The notes beneath the pieces are model-generated. The model saw only the letters and a program-made list of their open reading frames with translations, searched no databases and had not been told where the DNA came from. Shown piece after piece: positions 44,101 to 52,636 of a stretch of DNA of 64,000 nucleotides (position 1 is the stretch's first letter; each line of letters starts with the position of its first letter). Both the position numbers and the translations under genes were made by a program. Origin of the DNA: Chitinophaga caseinilytica (lineage in GTDB: Bacteria; Bacteroidota; Bacteroidia; Chitinophagales; Chitinophagaceae); NCBI RefSeq assembly GCF_038396765.1, contig NZ_CP150096.1, forward strand, positions 4,819,001 through 4,883,000, in the 5' to 3' direction.

Positions 44101-44283
44101 GTGGCGCTGGCCTATTCCGTTCCGAAGGAAATCAGCAAAATGATCGGCATCGGTTCCCTGAAAGTTTACGGGAACGTCAGCAACGCCGCCATTTACCAGC
44201 CCGACTGGATGTTCTGGGACGCCGAATACGGCAACACGCCGCCGGCCAGGAACTGGTCGCTGGGTATCAATGCTACTTTTTAA
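41140..44283 (+). CDS. SusC/RagA-type TonB-linked outer-membrane transporter
   Basis: 1047 residues. Signal peptide, then a carboxypeptidase-D-regulatory-like domain (about 45-120; ISGVIRDKSGAALPGVTVAI, DAQGKFSLTAVPDNAVLIFTFIGY). The TonB box/plug start is QLVVVGYGTRKKSDLTGAV and the plug runs through LLVLDGVIYPGALSDINPND and VFGAKSAAGVVLITTKKG. A long TonB-dependent barrel ends in RNWSLGINATF with a terminal aromatic. It imports bound oligosaccharides or similar large nutrients together with the SusD protein encoded 22 bases downstream. Confidence 0.95.
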   Translation: MTMRIGRRPYWTSPACCALLLALSAGIPAASGMYANVSKTSLRVVKDISGVIRDKSGAALPGVTVAIEGTTKGTTTDAQGKFSLTAVPDNAVLIFTFIGYQPLKVPVASTNSWNIILQDNATQLDQLVVVGYGTRKKSDLTGAVAQVQVSKLENENPATVQDALRANVPGLSVTSSNSAKGGGDLQIRGRSSLNANSAPLLVLDGVIYPGALSDINPNDIQTIDVLKDASAAAVFGAKSAAGVVLITTKKGSSGKPQVTLNSNIGLATLAMDQPLYDGPGFVHWRTDVLKSMNANAKPYQFDDPRQLPSDITIDQWKAYDNSQGDPVDIWLNRLKILSLEVKNYKAGKQTNWYDQMFQKGLRNDHTISVGGRTDNTSYYISAGYTNNEGVILGDKFKTFRTRINIETKAAKWATIGINMQFADRDESQVTVDWGQMINASPWGEKYKDDGVTLRDSPNDDIGNNTNPFLNYEYTDRLQKFHTLFGSLYAKGDLGYGFSYQVNFTPNFEWGKYFNANLAKDFRYAARRGYAVRRQQDFFNWQIDNILRWNKTYGDHDFDVTFLYNAEKYQSWRNQMENEGFDPNDNLSWHNIGAGIKPVISSFDSLATGDALMGRLNYAWKQKYMLTASIRRDGYSAFGQANPRANFPSIGLGWVFSKENFVNLPWLDFGKLRASWGVNGNRDIGRYVALGDLSTGKYQYIMPNGNIVLVSQLYGNRMPNPLLKWEKSKSYNLGLDFGVLNNRLTGTIEVYKKITTDLIVNRTISDVTGYFNVISNLGEVQNQGIELNLSSVNVKTPDFEWGTNLNFFTNRNRIVSLYGPAPVKGPDGKIVMKEADDRANKWFIGRDIEEIWDMKVLGVWKTSEADEAKKFGVKPGDFKLEDTNGDGKYSDDDRQFLGYRSPRYQWTLRNDFSYKGISLSFMLYSHWGHYKEYNQAKNNTGFIDRQNSYVLPYWTPENQIDDHARLFSNNGSLSFTNWRKASFIRLSTVALAYSVPKEISKMIGIGSLKVYGNVSNAAIYQPDWMFWDAEYGNTPPARNWSLGINATF

Positions 44284-44305
44284 CGAGTTGAAAAAAAGAA
44301 ACATC

Positions 44306-46129
44306 ATGCGTAAGAACTTCAAATATACCGGCGCTGCCGTCCTGATAGCGGGGGCGCTTACCATAGCAACCGGCTGCGGGAAAGACTGGCTCGTGCCCAA
44401 ACCGCTTTCCTTCTACGAACCCGACGAAACTTTCGTTGACGCCGCCGCCATGCGCGCCGGCCTCGTAGCCTGCGCCAGGAACGCCAGGATCGAGTATTAC
44501 GGCGACAATCCGCCCATCCTCACCGAAATGCTGTTTTCCGAAGTGACGGTGGAAGGCGTAACGGACAAATCCGGTCCGCCGCAAGACCTCAACCTGCTCA
44601 TCACGCCCGACGGCGCCAACGAAAACAGTGCAGACCGCGCCCGCATCTACCATTACTGGAGCGAAGGCTACAAAGGCATCAAATACGCCAATACCATCAT
44701 TTCCAGGATCGACAACGCGAAGTACGCCAGCGCGGCAGAACGCAATGCCATCCTCGGTTCCGCCTACTTCCACCGTGCATTGCGCTATTACCGGCTCTGC
44801 ATGCAGTTCGGCGATGTGCCCGCGCCCATGAAGGAAATCGTTTCTCCGCGGACGGATTTCAACTCCACGAAGCGCGACGTCATCCTCGAATACATCAAAA
44901 AAGACCTGGATTCCGCCAAAGACTGGGTTACCGACAACGTGGCCCGCGGGGAAGTGACCAAAGGCGCCGTTCTCCACCTGCTCACCAAAGTGAACCTGGC
45001 CCTGGGCAAGTTCGACGACGCCATCGCTTCGGCCAGCGCCGTGATCGACGGTGGCGCGTATTCCCTCATGCGCCAGCCTTTCGGCGCCACGAAGAAAAAC
45101 GTGATCTGGGACCTGCACCGACCCGAGAATAAATCGATCGGCGAAAACCGGGAAGGGCTCTTCCTCGTGATCGATAGGTTCGGCGACGGCGGGTTCGACG
45201 GCGGGATGCGCATCATGCGGCAGGCCGTACCCTTCTGGGGCTCCAACATCTCCACGCCGTCGGGTAAAAAAGGTACGAACGACAACGTGAACCCCGAATT
45301 CGTGCAAAGCAGTTTGTACGGCCGCGGGATCGGACGTTGCCGCCCCACGCCTTACAGCCTTTATGAAATCTGGAACGATCCCAACGATCTCCGCCACGCC
45401 AAAGGCAACTGGATGAACATGGAAGATCTCGTGTACAACGATATGGGCCTCAAGAACAGCAACGACGCCAATTACCTGAAGCCCCTCCAGCTCCGCAACG
45501 CCGCCGGCGGCATTCTGTGTACGGACACTATCCGCTGCTGGTTCGGCTGGCCGCATTACAAGATTTTTGTGCCGGATACGGAAAACTCCCCCATGCAGGG
45601 CGGCCATTCCGACTGGTACATCTTCCGGCTCGCCGAAACGTACCTGCTGCGCGCGGAAGCTTATTACTGGAAAGGCCAGACCGGCCCCGCGATCGCCGAT
45701 CTCGACCAGGTGCGCACCCGCGCCGGTTGCGCGCCTTTCACGGGAACGCTGGACATCGGCACCATCCTCGACGAACGGGCCCGCGAACTGTTTTTCGAAG
45801 AACCGCGGAAAACGGAGCTGACCCGCATGTCGATCATCTTCGCCAGAACGGGCAAAGCCGCGCCTAACGGTAAAACCTACACGATGGACCGCCTGTCCGA
45901 CGATAACTTCTTTTACGACCGCGTGATCGCCAAAAACGACTTCTACCGCCTGGGGATCGTGACCAATCACGGTGATAAATTCACGATCAGCCCCTACCAC
46001 ATTTTCTGGCCCGTGCCTGCCAAGTCTATCCAGGCGAACGTGCACGGCGTGATCAACCAGAACAAGGGATATGTGGGAACGGAAAGGAACGAGCCGGCGA
46101 AAGACGCGGTGGATACGAAAGCGGATTGA
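44306..46129 (+). CDS. SusD/RagB-type nutrient-binding outer-membrane lipoprotein
   Basis: 607 residues from ATG 44306 (lipobox IATGCGKDWL). The SusD helical (TPR-like) scaffold shows in SAYFHRALRYYRLCMQFGDVPAP and VTKGAVLHLLTKVNLALGKFDDAIASASAVID. The conserved C-terminal RLAETYLLRAEAYYWKGQ and ILDERARELFFEEPRKTELTRM mark the family. It caps the SusC transporter at the cell surface. No glycoside hydrolase gene is adjacent, so the substrate class cannot be deduced. A terminator follows. Confidence 0.94.
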   Translation: MRKNFKYTGAAVLIAGALTIATGCGKDWLVPKPLSFYEPDETFVDAAAMRAGLVACARNARIEYYGDNPPILTEMLFSEVTVEGVTDKSGPPQDLNLLITPDGANENSADRARIYHYWSEGYKGIKYANTIISRIDNAKYASAAERNAILGSAYFHRALRYYRLCMQFGDVPAPMKEIVSPRTDFNSTKRDVILEYIKKDLDSAKDWVTDNVARGEVTKGAVLHLLTKVNLALGKFDDAIASASAVIDGGAYSLMRQPFGATKKNVIWDLHRPENKSIGENREGLFLVIDRFGDGGFDGGMRIMRQAVPFWGSNISTPSGKKGTNDNVNPEFVQSSLYGRGIGRCRPTPYSLYEIWNDPNDLRHAKGNWMNMEDLVYNDMGLKNSNDANYLKPLQLRNAAGGILCTDTIRCWFGWPHYKIFVPDTENSPMQGGHSDWYIFRLAETYLLRAEAYYWKGQTGPAIADLDQVRTRAGCAPFTGTLDIGTILDERARELFFEEPRKTELTRMSIIFARTGKAAPNGKTYTMDRLSDDNFFYDRVIAKNDFYRLGIVTNHGDKFTISPYHIFWPVPAKSIQANVHGVINQNKGYVGTERNEPAKDAVDTKAD

Positions 46130-46166
46130 TGATTTGCATATACATCCCCTTTTAGCACAATGAACA

Positions 46167-46199
46167 GCGGTCGCCGGTTCCGGCGACCGCTTATTTTTT
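46167..46199 (+). terminator. Intrinsic terminator of the susCD operon
   Basis: GCGGTCGCCG (46167-46176), loop GTTC, CGGCGACCGC (46181-46190), then TTATTTTTT. Confidence 0.9.
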
Positions 46200-46260
46200 C
46201 CCCCTTGCATGCCTCCCGCCAATTCTTTATTTTTAAGGACATCAATCCAAATTCCACGTC

Positions 46261-47628
46261 ATGACCCAATTCCATATCAACCGCCGTCATTTTCTGAAAG
46301 GGGCTACCGCGGCGCTGGCGCTTTCCACCTTCGGCGCATACGGCCTCGATGTCATCAACCCTTCCAAACCTTACCGCGTTGGGCTCATCGGTACCGGCTG
46401 GTACGGCAAAAGCGATCTTTTCCGGCTGATACAGGTGGCGCCGGTAGAAGTGATCGCCCTGTGCGATGCGGATGAAAACCAGTTGAAGGAAGCCGCCGTG
46501 CTGGTATCGCAACGCCAGAAATCCGGCAAAACGCCTAAGCTTTACCGCGACTTCGGGAAATTGCTGTCTGAAAACCAGCTCGATATCGTGCTCGTAGGCA
46601 CGCCCGACCATTGGCATGCGCTGCAAACCATCGCCGCCCTCAAATCGGGCGCCAATGTATATGTCCAGAAACCGATCAGTGTGGATGTACTGGAAGGCGA
46701 AGCCATGGTGGCGGCCGCGCGGAAATACGGCAAAGTGGTGCAGGTGGGCACCCAGCGCAAGAGCACCCCGCATCTCATCGACGCGAAAAAGAATATCGTG
46801 GACGCAGGGCTTTTAGGCAAGGTGCATCACGTCGAAATGTGCTGCTACTATCATATGCGCGCCAACGGCAATCCGCCCGTACAGGCCGTTCCCGATCATT
46901 TCGATTATGACATGTGGACCGGCCCTGCGCCCCTCCGGCCGTTCGACGGCCTGCCGCACATCCGCTGGTGGCGCACCTTCATGGAATACGGCAACGGCAT
47001 CATGGGCGATATGTGCATCCATATGTTCGACACCGTCCGCTGGATGTTGCAGCTCGGATGGCCCAATCGCATCAGTTCCACCGGCGGCATTTACGTGCAG
47101 AAAGAGGGCAAATCGAATATCGCCGACACGCAATCCGCCATTTTCGAGTACGACGGCCTCAACTGCACCTGGCAACACCGTTCCTGGGGCACGCCGGCCG
47201 ATCCCAAGTACCCCTGGGCATTTACGCTTTACGGGGAAAAAGGCACCCTGCGAGCCAGTACCATGTCTTACGACTTCACGCCGCAGGGCCAGGGCGAGCC
47301 CGTCCATAAAGATGTGGTGTACGAAAAGGAAAAATACCCGGAAGACGTCAACGAAAAAGGCATCGAGCTGAACGCCGCACCGGCCACCCGGCTCCACATG
47401 CTCAACTTCCTCGAAGCCATTACCAGCAAAGGCAGACCCGTGGCCGATATCGAAGAAGGGCACATCAGCACGGCCAGCTGCATCCTCGCCAATATTTCCA
47501 TGCAAACCGGCCGGCCGGTGATCTACGATCCCAAAAGCCGCATCATCAAAAACGACCGCGAAGCCACGGCACTCCTCCAGCGCCCGTATCGCGGCAACTG
47601 GCAGCATCCGGCGGCGTTGCTGTTCTGA
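46261..47628 (+). CDS. Tat-exported Gfo/Idh/MocA-family oxidoreductase
   Basis: 455 residues. A twin-arginine signal (NRRHFLKGATAALALSTFGA) precedes a Rossmann domain (YRVGLIGTGWYGKSDL), the EKP-equivalent VYVQKPISVDVLEG, and the C-terminal domain with GNGIMGDMCIHMFDTVRWML. Tat export fits a protein folded around NAD in the cytoplasm. Related exported proteins include GH109-type glycosidases, so action on a sugar delivered by the SusCD system is plausible. A terminator separates it from susD, and it probably has its own promoter. Confidence 0.88.
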   Translation: MTQFHINRRHFLKGATAALALSTFGAYGLDVINPSKPYRVGLIGTGWYGKSDLFRLIQVAPVEVIALCDADENQLKEAAVLVSQRQKSGKTPKLYRDFGKLLSENQLDIVLVGTPDHWHALQTIAALKSGANVYVQKPISVDVLEGEAMVAAARKYGKVVQVGTQRKSTPHLIDAKKNIVDAGLLGKVHHVEMCCYYHMRANGNPPVQAVPDHFDYDMWTGPAPLRPFDGLPHIRWWRTFMEYGNGIMGDMCIHMFDTVRWMLQLGWPNRISSTGGIYVQKEGKSNIADTQSAIFEYDGLNCTWQHRSWGTPADPKYPWAFTLYGEKGTLRASTMSYDFTPQGQGEPVHKDVVYEKEKYPEDVNEKGIELNAAPATRLHMLNFLEAITSKGRPVADIEEGHISTASCILANISMQTGRPVIYDPKSRIIKNDREATALLQRPYRGNWQHPAALLF

Positions 47629-48018
47629 TCAGGACGCGTACAACTCGAGCGGAAGGCCGTCGGGATCCGTGAAGAAAGTGAATTTTTTCCCGGTGAATTC
47701 ATCGATGCGCACCGGCTCGCAGGCGACGCCCTGCGCGGCGAGGCTTTTCACCGCCGCATCGATATCCTGGACGGAAAACGCGAGATGTCGCAATCCCCGC
47801 GCTTCGGGCGATGAAACCCGTTGCGGTGGTTCCGGGAAAGAGAAAAGTTCGATGGTATATATTCCGTTGAGGGCGAGATCGAGCTTCCAGGAGTCCCGCG
47901 CGGCGCGGTAATGTTCGGCGATGACGGAAAACCCCAGCACTTCCGTGTAAAACCGTTTCGAACGGTGATAGTCGGAGCAGATGATAGCGATATGGTGAAT
48001 GGTTTGCAGTTGCAGCAT
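47629..48018 (-). CDS. VOC-family (glyoxalase-like) metalloprotein
   Basis: 129 residues from ATG 48018. Two beta-alpha-beta-beta-beta modules: LQTIHHIAIICSDYHRSKRFYTEVLGF and RGLRHLAFSVQDIDAAVKSLAAQGV, with candidate metal ligands His (IHHIAI), Glu (YTIELFSF), His (RHLAF) and Glu (LPLELYAS). The NGIYTIELFSFPEPPQR pattern fits the SMU1112c/YaeR group. Substrate unknown. Stop codon directly abuts that of the Gfo/Idh gene. Confidence 0.87.
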   Translation of the reverse strand: MLQLQTIHHIAIICSDYHRSKRFYTEVLGFSVIAEHYRAARDSWKLDLALNGIYTIELFSFPEPPQRVSSPEARGLRHLAFSVQDIDAAVKSLAAQGVACEPVRIDEFTGKKFTFFTDPDGLPLELYAS

Positions 48019-48034
48019 AGGCAAATGTAAGGAA

Positions 48035-49978
48035 TCAGCGGATGAGGGTCACCGTTCCCCGGCGACTGAATTTCCTTCCCGTATAATCCGTTCCTTCCAC
48101 GATCCAGACGTAAGTACCGGCAGACGCCGGGCTGCCGTTCACTTCGCCGTTCCAGTGATCGGACAGCGATTTCGATTCCCAGACGATCTTGCCCCAACGG
48201 TCCCACACCCTGAAAAAAGACAGTTGCGTAACGCCCGGCGCGATCACGCGGAAGCGGTCGTTCACCCCATCGTTATTCGGCGTAAAACCGGTAGGGACGT
48301 AGAATTCCGGGCCAGTATACACCTTCACCATCAATTCGTCTTCCTGCACACAACCTTCCGGTGAACGGACGGTCAGCCGGTACAATTGGTCCCTGTCCGG
48401 AACGGCGATGGTTTCCGGCGACGAAGGATCGCTGAGCCCTGTGGAGGGCCACCAGCGGTATTGCAGGTTGGTGCCTGTGGCCACGGCGTGCAGTTGGAGG
48501 GGCTGTCCGCGGGAAACCACCGTATCGCGCCCTGCCTCCAGCCCGATGTCCGTCACTTTCGCTTCCAGGGCGATGGGTTTCGCGGCGCATCCGTCATCGG
48601 AAATAGCCTGCGCGGTGACGGCGTAGGTGCCCCGCTCCGGAAAGCGGAAGGCTGTGTTTTGCCGGTGAATGGTTTCTTTCCCGTCGATTTCCCAGTACCA
48701 ATCGGCAATCGTAATGGCCGGCGTGCGATTGGCGGCCCGCAGTATGGTCGGTTCCCCGATGCAGGCGTGCGCTGCCGTGGCGGAGATTTCGGGGGTGGGG
48801 TAAACGGTAATATCTTTCGTGACGGCATCGCCGCAACCTTCTTCGGACGTGGTTTCCAGGGTTACGGAATACGTTCCGGGCGTGGTATACGGCGCCACCG
48901 GATGCTGCGCCGTGCTGGTTTTGCCGCCGCCGAAATCCCAGCGCCATTTGCCGAGGGTGCCCACTTCCACCGTGGAGGCGTCGTTGAGCTGCAGCGGGGC
49001 GCCGGTGCAGAGGGTGTCGTGCCCGAAATCCGCTTCGGGATAGGAACCGATCGTCACGGTGTTTTTCAGCGTATCGGAAATGCATCCGCTATTGTCTTCA
49101 ATCACCATCTTCACTTCATATTTCCCCGCTTCGGGATAGAGATGCGGCGGCGGAAGCGGATCACGGAGTTGGGTACCATCGCCCAAATCCCAGTACCAGC
49201 GCGTGATGCGGCCGAACGAACTGGAATTGTCGAGAAAGGTAACAGGCGTTCCGTCGCAGAAAATCTGGCCACCGTTGAACTGGAATTTCGGGCGAAGCGC
49301 CGCGCAGAATTGCTGCAGGTTGGAAGCGCCCGCGGTGGCGGCGGCAAAGCCCCAGAACACCATCGGGTCGTTACCGAAAACTTCGCCCACCAGGTCCTTC
49401 ACGACCGACTGGCGGAGCTGTCCGTCTACCCAAACGTCCAGTTGATGCGCCGTTGCGTTCCACCGGATGCGGAAAAGATGCCATTGGCAGTCTTCGATAT
49501 TATCTTTCCCGGCCAGCAATTGCGTGGGCCCGGCGATGTTTTCCGGCGCCGCGTGGTTGGATACGCCATTGATCTGGATGGATAGATGATCGAACGCGGG
49601 ATCGTTTTCGTCTGCATTGTGCCAGGTATCGACGAGGATGCCCACTGAAGGGGAAATCCCCTTGAAGCCCAGTCCCTGCCCGTTGCCGCCGAGGTTCGTG
49701 CCTTTGGTCTGCAGCACGAAGCCCATCCCGTCGGCCCCGGCCTGGTCTTTACAGCCGAGATAAATTTCGAACGTATAATCGAAAGACTGCAGGAGGCTGA
49801 TTTTGTTTTTATTCCACACCGAGCCGCTGGATTGCAGCTGGTCGGGCGTGAGCACATAGCAGTTGCAGCTCTGCTGCGTAGCGGAGCCGTTGAGAATGTA
49901 GGGCTGCTGTGCAGACTGTGCCGATGCTGTGATCCACGAAAATAGCAGACAGGAAATAAGGCTGTTGGCGCGCTTCAT
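48035..49978 (-). CDS. Secreted lectin/PKD protein with gliding-motility (T9SS) C-terminal domain
   Basis: 647 residues from ATG 49978 (signal peptide MKRANSLISCLLFSWITASAQS). An L-type lectin-like domain (about 25-250; FDYTFEIYLGCKDQAGADGMGFVLQ, VDTWHNADENDPAFDHLSIQING) is followed by two to three PKD domains (WYWDLGDGTQLRDPLPPPHLY, WRWDFGGGKTS). It ends in the type-B sorting domain YVPTGFTPNNDGVNDRFRV...WDRWGKIVWES. It should be exported by the type IX system and held on the surface, binding glycans or debris. Confidence 0.9.
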   Translation of the reverse strand: MKRANSLISCLLFSWITASAQSAQQPYILNGSATQQSCNCYVLTPDQLQSSGSVWNKNKISLLQSFDYTFEIYLGCKDQAGADGMGFVLQTKGTNLGGNGQGLGFKGISPSVGILVDTWHNADENDPAFDHLSIQINGVSNHAAPENIAGPTQLLAGKDNIEDCQWHLFRIRWNATAHQLDVWVDGQLRQSVVKDLVGEVFGNDPMVFWGFAAATAGASNLQQFCAALRPKFQFNGGQIFCDGTPVTFLDNSSSFGRITRWYWDLGDGTQLRDPLPPPHLYPEAGKYEVKMVIEDNSGCISDTLKNTVTIGSYPEADFGHDTLCTGAPLQLNDASTVEVGTLGKWRWDFGGGKTSTAQHPVAPYTTPGTYSVTLETTSEEGCGDAVTKDITVYPTPEISATAAHACIGEPTILRAANRTPAITIADWYWEIDGKETIHRQNTAFRFPERGTYAVTAQAISDDGCAAKPIALEAKVTDIGLEAGRDTVVSRGQPLQLHAVATGTNLQYRWWPSTGLSDPSSPETIAVPDRDQLYRLTVRSPEGCVQEDELMVKVYTGPEFYVPTGFTPNNDGVNDRFRVIAPGVTQLSFFRVWDRWGKIVWESKSLSDHWNGEVNGSPASAGTYVWIVEGTDYTGRKFSRRGTVTLIR

Positions 49979-50132
49979 GACGATTGCTGGGCGATATCCG
50001 GACAAGATAGGTAAAAAACGGGCGGGATGGGGCGATGTGCGGGATAATCCGGGATAATTTACTGGTTTAGGTAATGTGACATGCCTGATTGCCCCGAAAA
50101 AGTCTAAATTAGCACCTCCAAGAAACGTGCAT

Positions 50133-51284
50133 ATGGAATGGAAGAACGGCACCACCTACCAGGCGGCCGCTAAAGTAGCCGGGACGATCGAGCAGCATTT
50201 TTTGCGGCACCTGGACGAAGCCCGGGCGCAGCAGGACGAGGAAGGACTGGCGAGCGTGCCCACGGCCCGGCAAATCGAACAGATCATCGACGTGGCCTTC
50301 TGGGCCAGTTTACGGAAAGAGGAAGGCCTCCCTACCCGCATCTCGATCGCATTTCTGCAACCCACGGAAGCGGGCAAGCCCCTGCTTTTCGAGCACCGGT
50401 TGCCCTATTCGCCCAAAGTGCTGGCCAAGCTGGCGCCGGGCGTGGAGCGGGCCGGCGTGCATGTGGGCGTATGGGAAGAGAACGGGGAAATGGTGATTTG
50501 GGGCACTACCCTCACCCTGCCGAAATACTGCTTCGTGCTGGACGTTTCCGAACCGGGGCTCCTGGTGGTGAAGCACCGCCGCGCCGCCGGGCTCGGCAAG
50601 TTCATCAACGTGGCCGTGCTGCAGGGCGATTCCGTGAAAGTGGTCAACGAACAATGCGGCATCCGGACCGATTGCCCGAACATGCTCACTTCGCTCCTGG
50701 GGATCCACGCCTCGCCGCTGTGGAACCACCCCGTGAACGTGCTGATACAGATCGCCGTGTCTATGCGGGCGCACCGCCGAGGAGGGACGCTCCTCGTGAC
50801 GCCGCACCAGCACGATAAATGGAAAGAATCCATCGTGCAGCCGCTCACCTATCCCGTATCCCCCGCTTTCAGCGGCGTGGCCGACCTCATCCGGCAAGAC
50901 GGCGAGCCTACCAGCGAAATCTACTGGCAAAACGCGCTCCGCCGCGAAGTGGCGTATGTCACGGGGCTTACGGCGGTAGACGGCGCCACCGTCATCAACG
51001 ATCTTCACGAACTGCTGGCCTTCGGCACCAAGATCACCCGGGCCGCCAACTCCCAACCTGTCGAAGAAGTACTGCTCACCGAGCCCGTTACCGACCGCCA
51101 ACCGCTCCTCATGCACCCTTCCCGCCTCGGCGGCACCGGGCACCTTTCCGCCGCGCAGTTCGTGTACGACCAGCGCGACGCACAGGCGCTGGTAGCTTCG
51201 CAGGACGGATATTTCACCGTTTTTTCCTGGTCGCCCGACTCGCAGATCGTCATGGCACACCGGATAGACGTATTACTGATCTGA
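50133..51284 (+). CDS. DACNV-type predicted nucleotide-sensor protein
   Basis: 383 residues from ATG 50133 (MEWKNGTTYQAAAKVAGTIE). The N-terminal half (1-190) has a mixed fold with LPKYCFVLDVSEPGLLVVKHRR. The C-terminal half carries HPVNVLIQIAVSMRAHRRGG and TLLVTP (about 200-225), the core of the DACNV domain, a relative of the DisA-N diadenylate cyclase fold predicted to bind rather than make a cyclic dinucleotide. No DGA or RHR catalytic motif of true DAC enzymes is seen. It starts an operon with a TPR-AAA+ ATPase (28 bases downstream) and a TPR membrane protein. No signal peptide, so cytosolic. Confidence 0.75.
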   Translation: MEWKNGTTYQAAAKVAGTIEQHFLRHLDEARAQQDEEGLASVPTARQIEQIIDVAFWASLRKEEGLPTRISIAFLQPTEAGKPLLFEHRLPYSPKVLAKLAPGVERAGVHVGVWEENGEMVIWGTTLTLPKYCFVLDVSEPGLLVVKHRRAAGLGKFINVAVLQGDSVKVVNEQCGIRTDCPNMLTSLLGIHASPLWNHPVNVLIQIAVSMRAHRRGGTLLVTPHQHDKWKESIVQPLTYPVSPAFSGVADLIRQDGEPTSEIYWQNALRREVAYVTGLTAVDGATVINDLHELLAFGTKITRAANSQPVEEVLLTEPVTDRQPLLMHPSRLGGTGHLSAAQFVYDQRDAQALVASQDGYFTVFSWSPDSQIVMAHRIDVLLI

Positions 51285-51312
51285 CCATCTATCATTTCCC
51301 GATTTCACCATT

Positions 51313-52635
51313 ATGTCACAACAAACGATCGACAGCCTCCGCGAGGCGTTGAAATTTTCGCCAGACAATGTGCCGCTCCGGCTCCATCTCGCCGAAACCC
51401 TCCTGCAAATGGACCGGTTCGACGAAGCCGAGCAGGAATTCCGCGAAGCCCTCGCCAAAGCTCCCGGCGACAAGGCGCTGATCGGCCTGGCCAGGGTTTA
51501 CTATCGCAAGGGCGCTTATGCCACCTGCAATGTGATCCTGGAAGACCTCATGCGCACCCAACCCGATAACCTGGACGTGCTCCTCCTCTATACCCGCTCC
51601 CTGCTGAAGGAAAACGATATGGATGCCGCCATCCGCACCTATCAGCAGCTGCTGGACATCCATCCCGAATTCTCGGACCCTGAACTGGACAGTAAGTTGC
51701 GCGTCCGCAGTTTCACGAACGATATGGGTGGCGACGATGATGAGTACGACGAAGATAACCTCACGATGTTCATGCAAAAACCCGACATCACGTTTGCGGA
51801 CGTGAGCGGGATGGAACATGTGAAAAAGGAGATCGACGTCAAGATCATCCGGCCCATGCAGCACCCGGAACTGTACAAGGCCTACGGGAAAAAGACGGGC
51901 GGCAGCATTTTGCTGTACGGCCCGCCGGGATGCGGCAAAACCATGATCGCCAAGGCTACTGCCGGACAGGTAAACGCGCGGTTCATTAATGTGGGGCTCA
52001 ACGAGATCCTCGATATGTACCTCGGCAACAGCGAAAAAAACCTTCACCGTATTTTCGAATACGCGCGCGACAATACGCCCTGCGTGCTTTTCTTCGACGA
52101 GATAGACGCCATCGGCGCCAACCGGAACGATATGAAGCAATCTGCCGGCCGCCAGCTCATCAACCAGTTTTTACAGGAGCTGGATGGTGTGGAATACGAC
52201 AATTCCGGCATCCTTATCCTGGGCGCCACCAATACGCCCTGGCATATGGACCCCGCGTTTCGCAGGCCGGGCCGGTTCGACAGGATGATTTTCGTTCCCC
52301 CGCCAGACCAGCCCGCGCGCACGGCCATGCTGCAAAAGAAATTGCAGAACAAACCGGTGGAACAGGTGGATTATGAAGCCATCAGCAAACAAATCCCCGA
52401 GTTCTCCGGCGCCGACATCGAAGCGGTGATCGATATGGCGGTGGAAGCGAAACTGGAAGAATCCTTCAAAGACGGCATTCCCCAGCCCATCCGCACCAAA
52501 GACCTGCTGGCAGCGGCCAAGCGCCACCGGGCCAGTACACGGGAATGGTTTTCCGTGGCCAAGAACTTTGCCCTGTACGCCAACGAAGCAGGGCTGTACG
52601 ACGATATCCTCCTGTACCTGAAAAACATGAAATGA
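51313..52635 (+). CDS. TPR-AAA+ ATPase (Cdc48/FtsH-like AAA module)
   Basis: 440 residues. Tetratricopeptide repeats fill about 1-125 (LREALKFSPDNVPLRLHLAETLLQMDRFDEAEQEFREAL). A short acidic linker (GGDDDEYDEDN) and the AAA+ domain follow: ITFADVSGMEHVKKEI, Walker A GPPGCGKT (203-210), Walker B CVLFFDEIDAIG (about 257-268), second region of homology TNTPWHMDPAFRRPGRFDRM with Arg fingers, and a lid with FSGADIEAVIDMAVEAKL. It has one AAA module and no protease or membrane domain. Probably a hexameric remodelling ATPase whose target is chosen by the TPRs. The next gene starts one base after its stop. Confidence 0.87.
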   Translation: MSQQTIDSLREALKFSPDNVPLRLHLAETLLQMDRFDEAEQEFREALAKAPGDKALIGLARVYYRKGAYATCNVILEDLMRTQPDNLDVLLLYTRSLLKENDMDAAIRTYQQLLDIHPEFSDPELDSKLRVRSFTNDMGGDDDEYDEDNLTMFMQKPDITFADVSGMEHVKKEIDVKIIRPMQHPELYKAYGKKTGGSILLYGPPGCGKTMIAKATAGQVNARFINVGLNEILDMYLGNSEKNLHRIFEYARDNTPCVLFFDEIDAIGANRNDMKQSAGRQLINQFLQELDGVEYDNSGILILGATNTPWHMDPAFRRPGRFDRMIFVPPPDQPARTAMLQKKLQNKPVEQVDYEAISKQIPEFSGADIEAVIDMAVEAKLEESFKDGIPQPIRTKDLLAAAKRHRASTREWFSVAKNFALYANEAGLYDDILLYLKNMK

Positions 52636-52636
52636 C

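Noticed and set aside
44273..46222. 649-codon minus-strand open frame
   Set aside because: Antisense to SusD, which matches its family over its full length.
48035..50155. Longer start of the lectin/PKD protein at 50155
   Set aside because: The upstream 59 codons give no signal peptide and run through the promoter. ATG 49978 begins a clean signal peptide.
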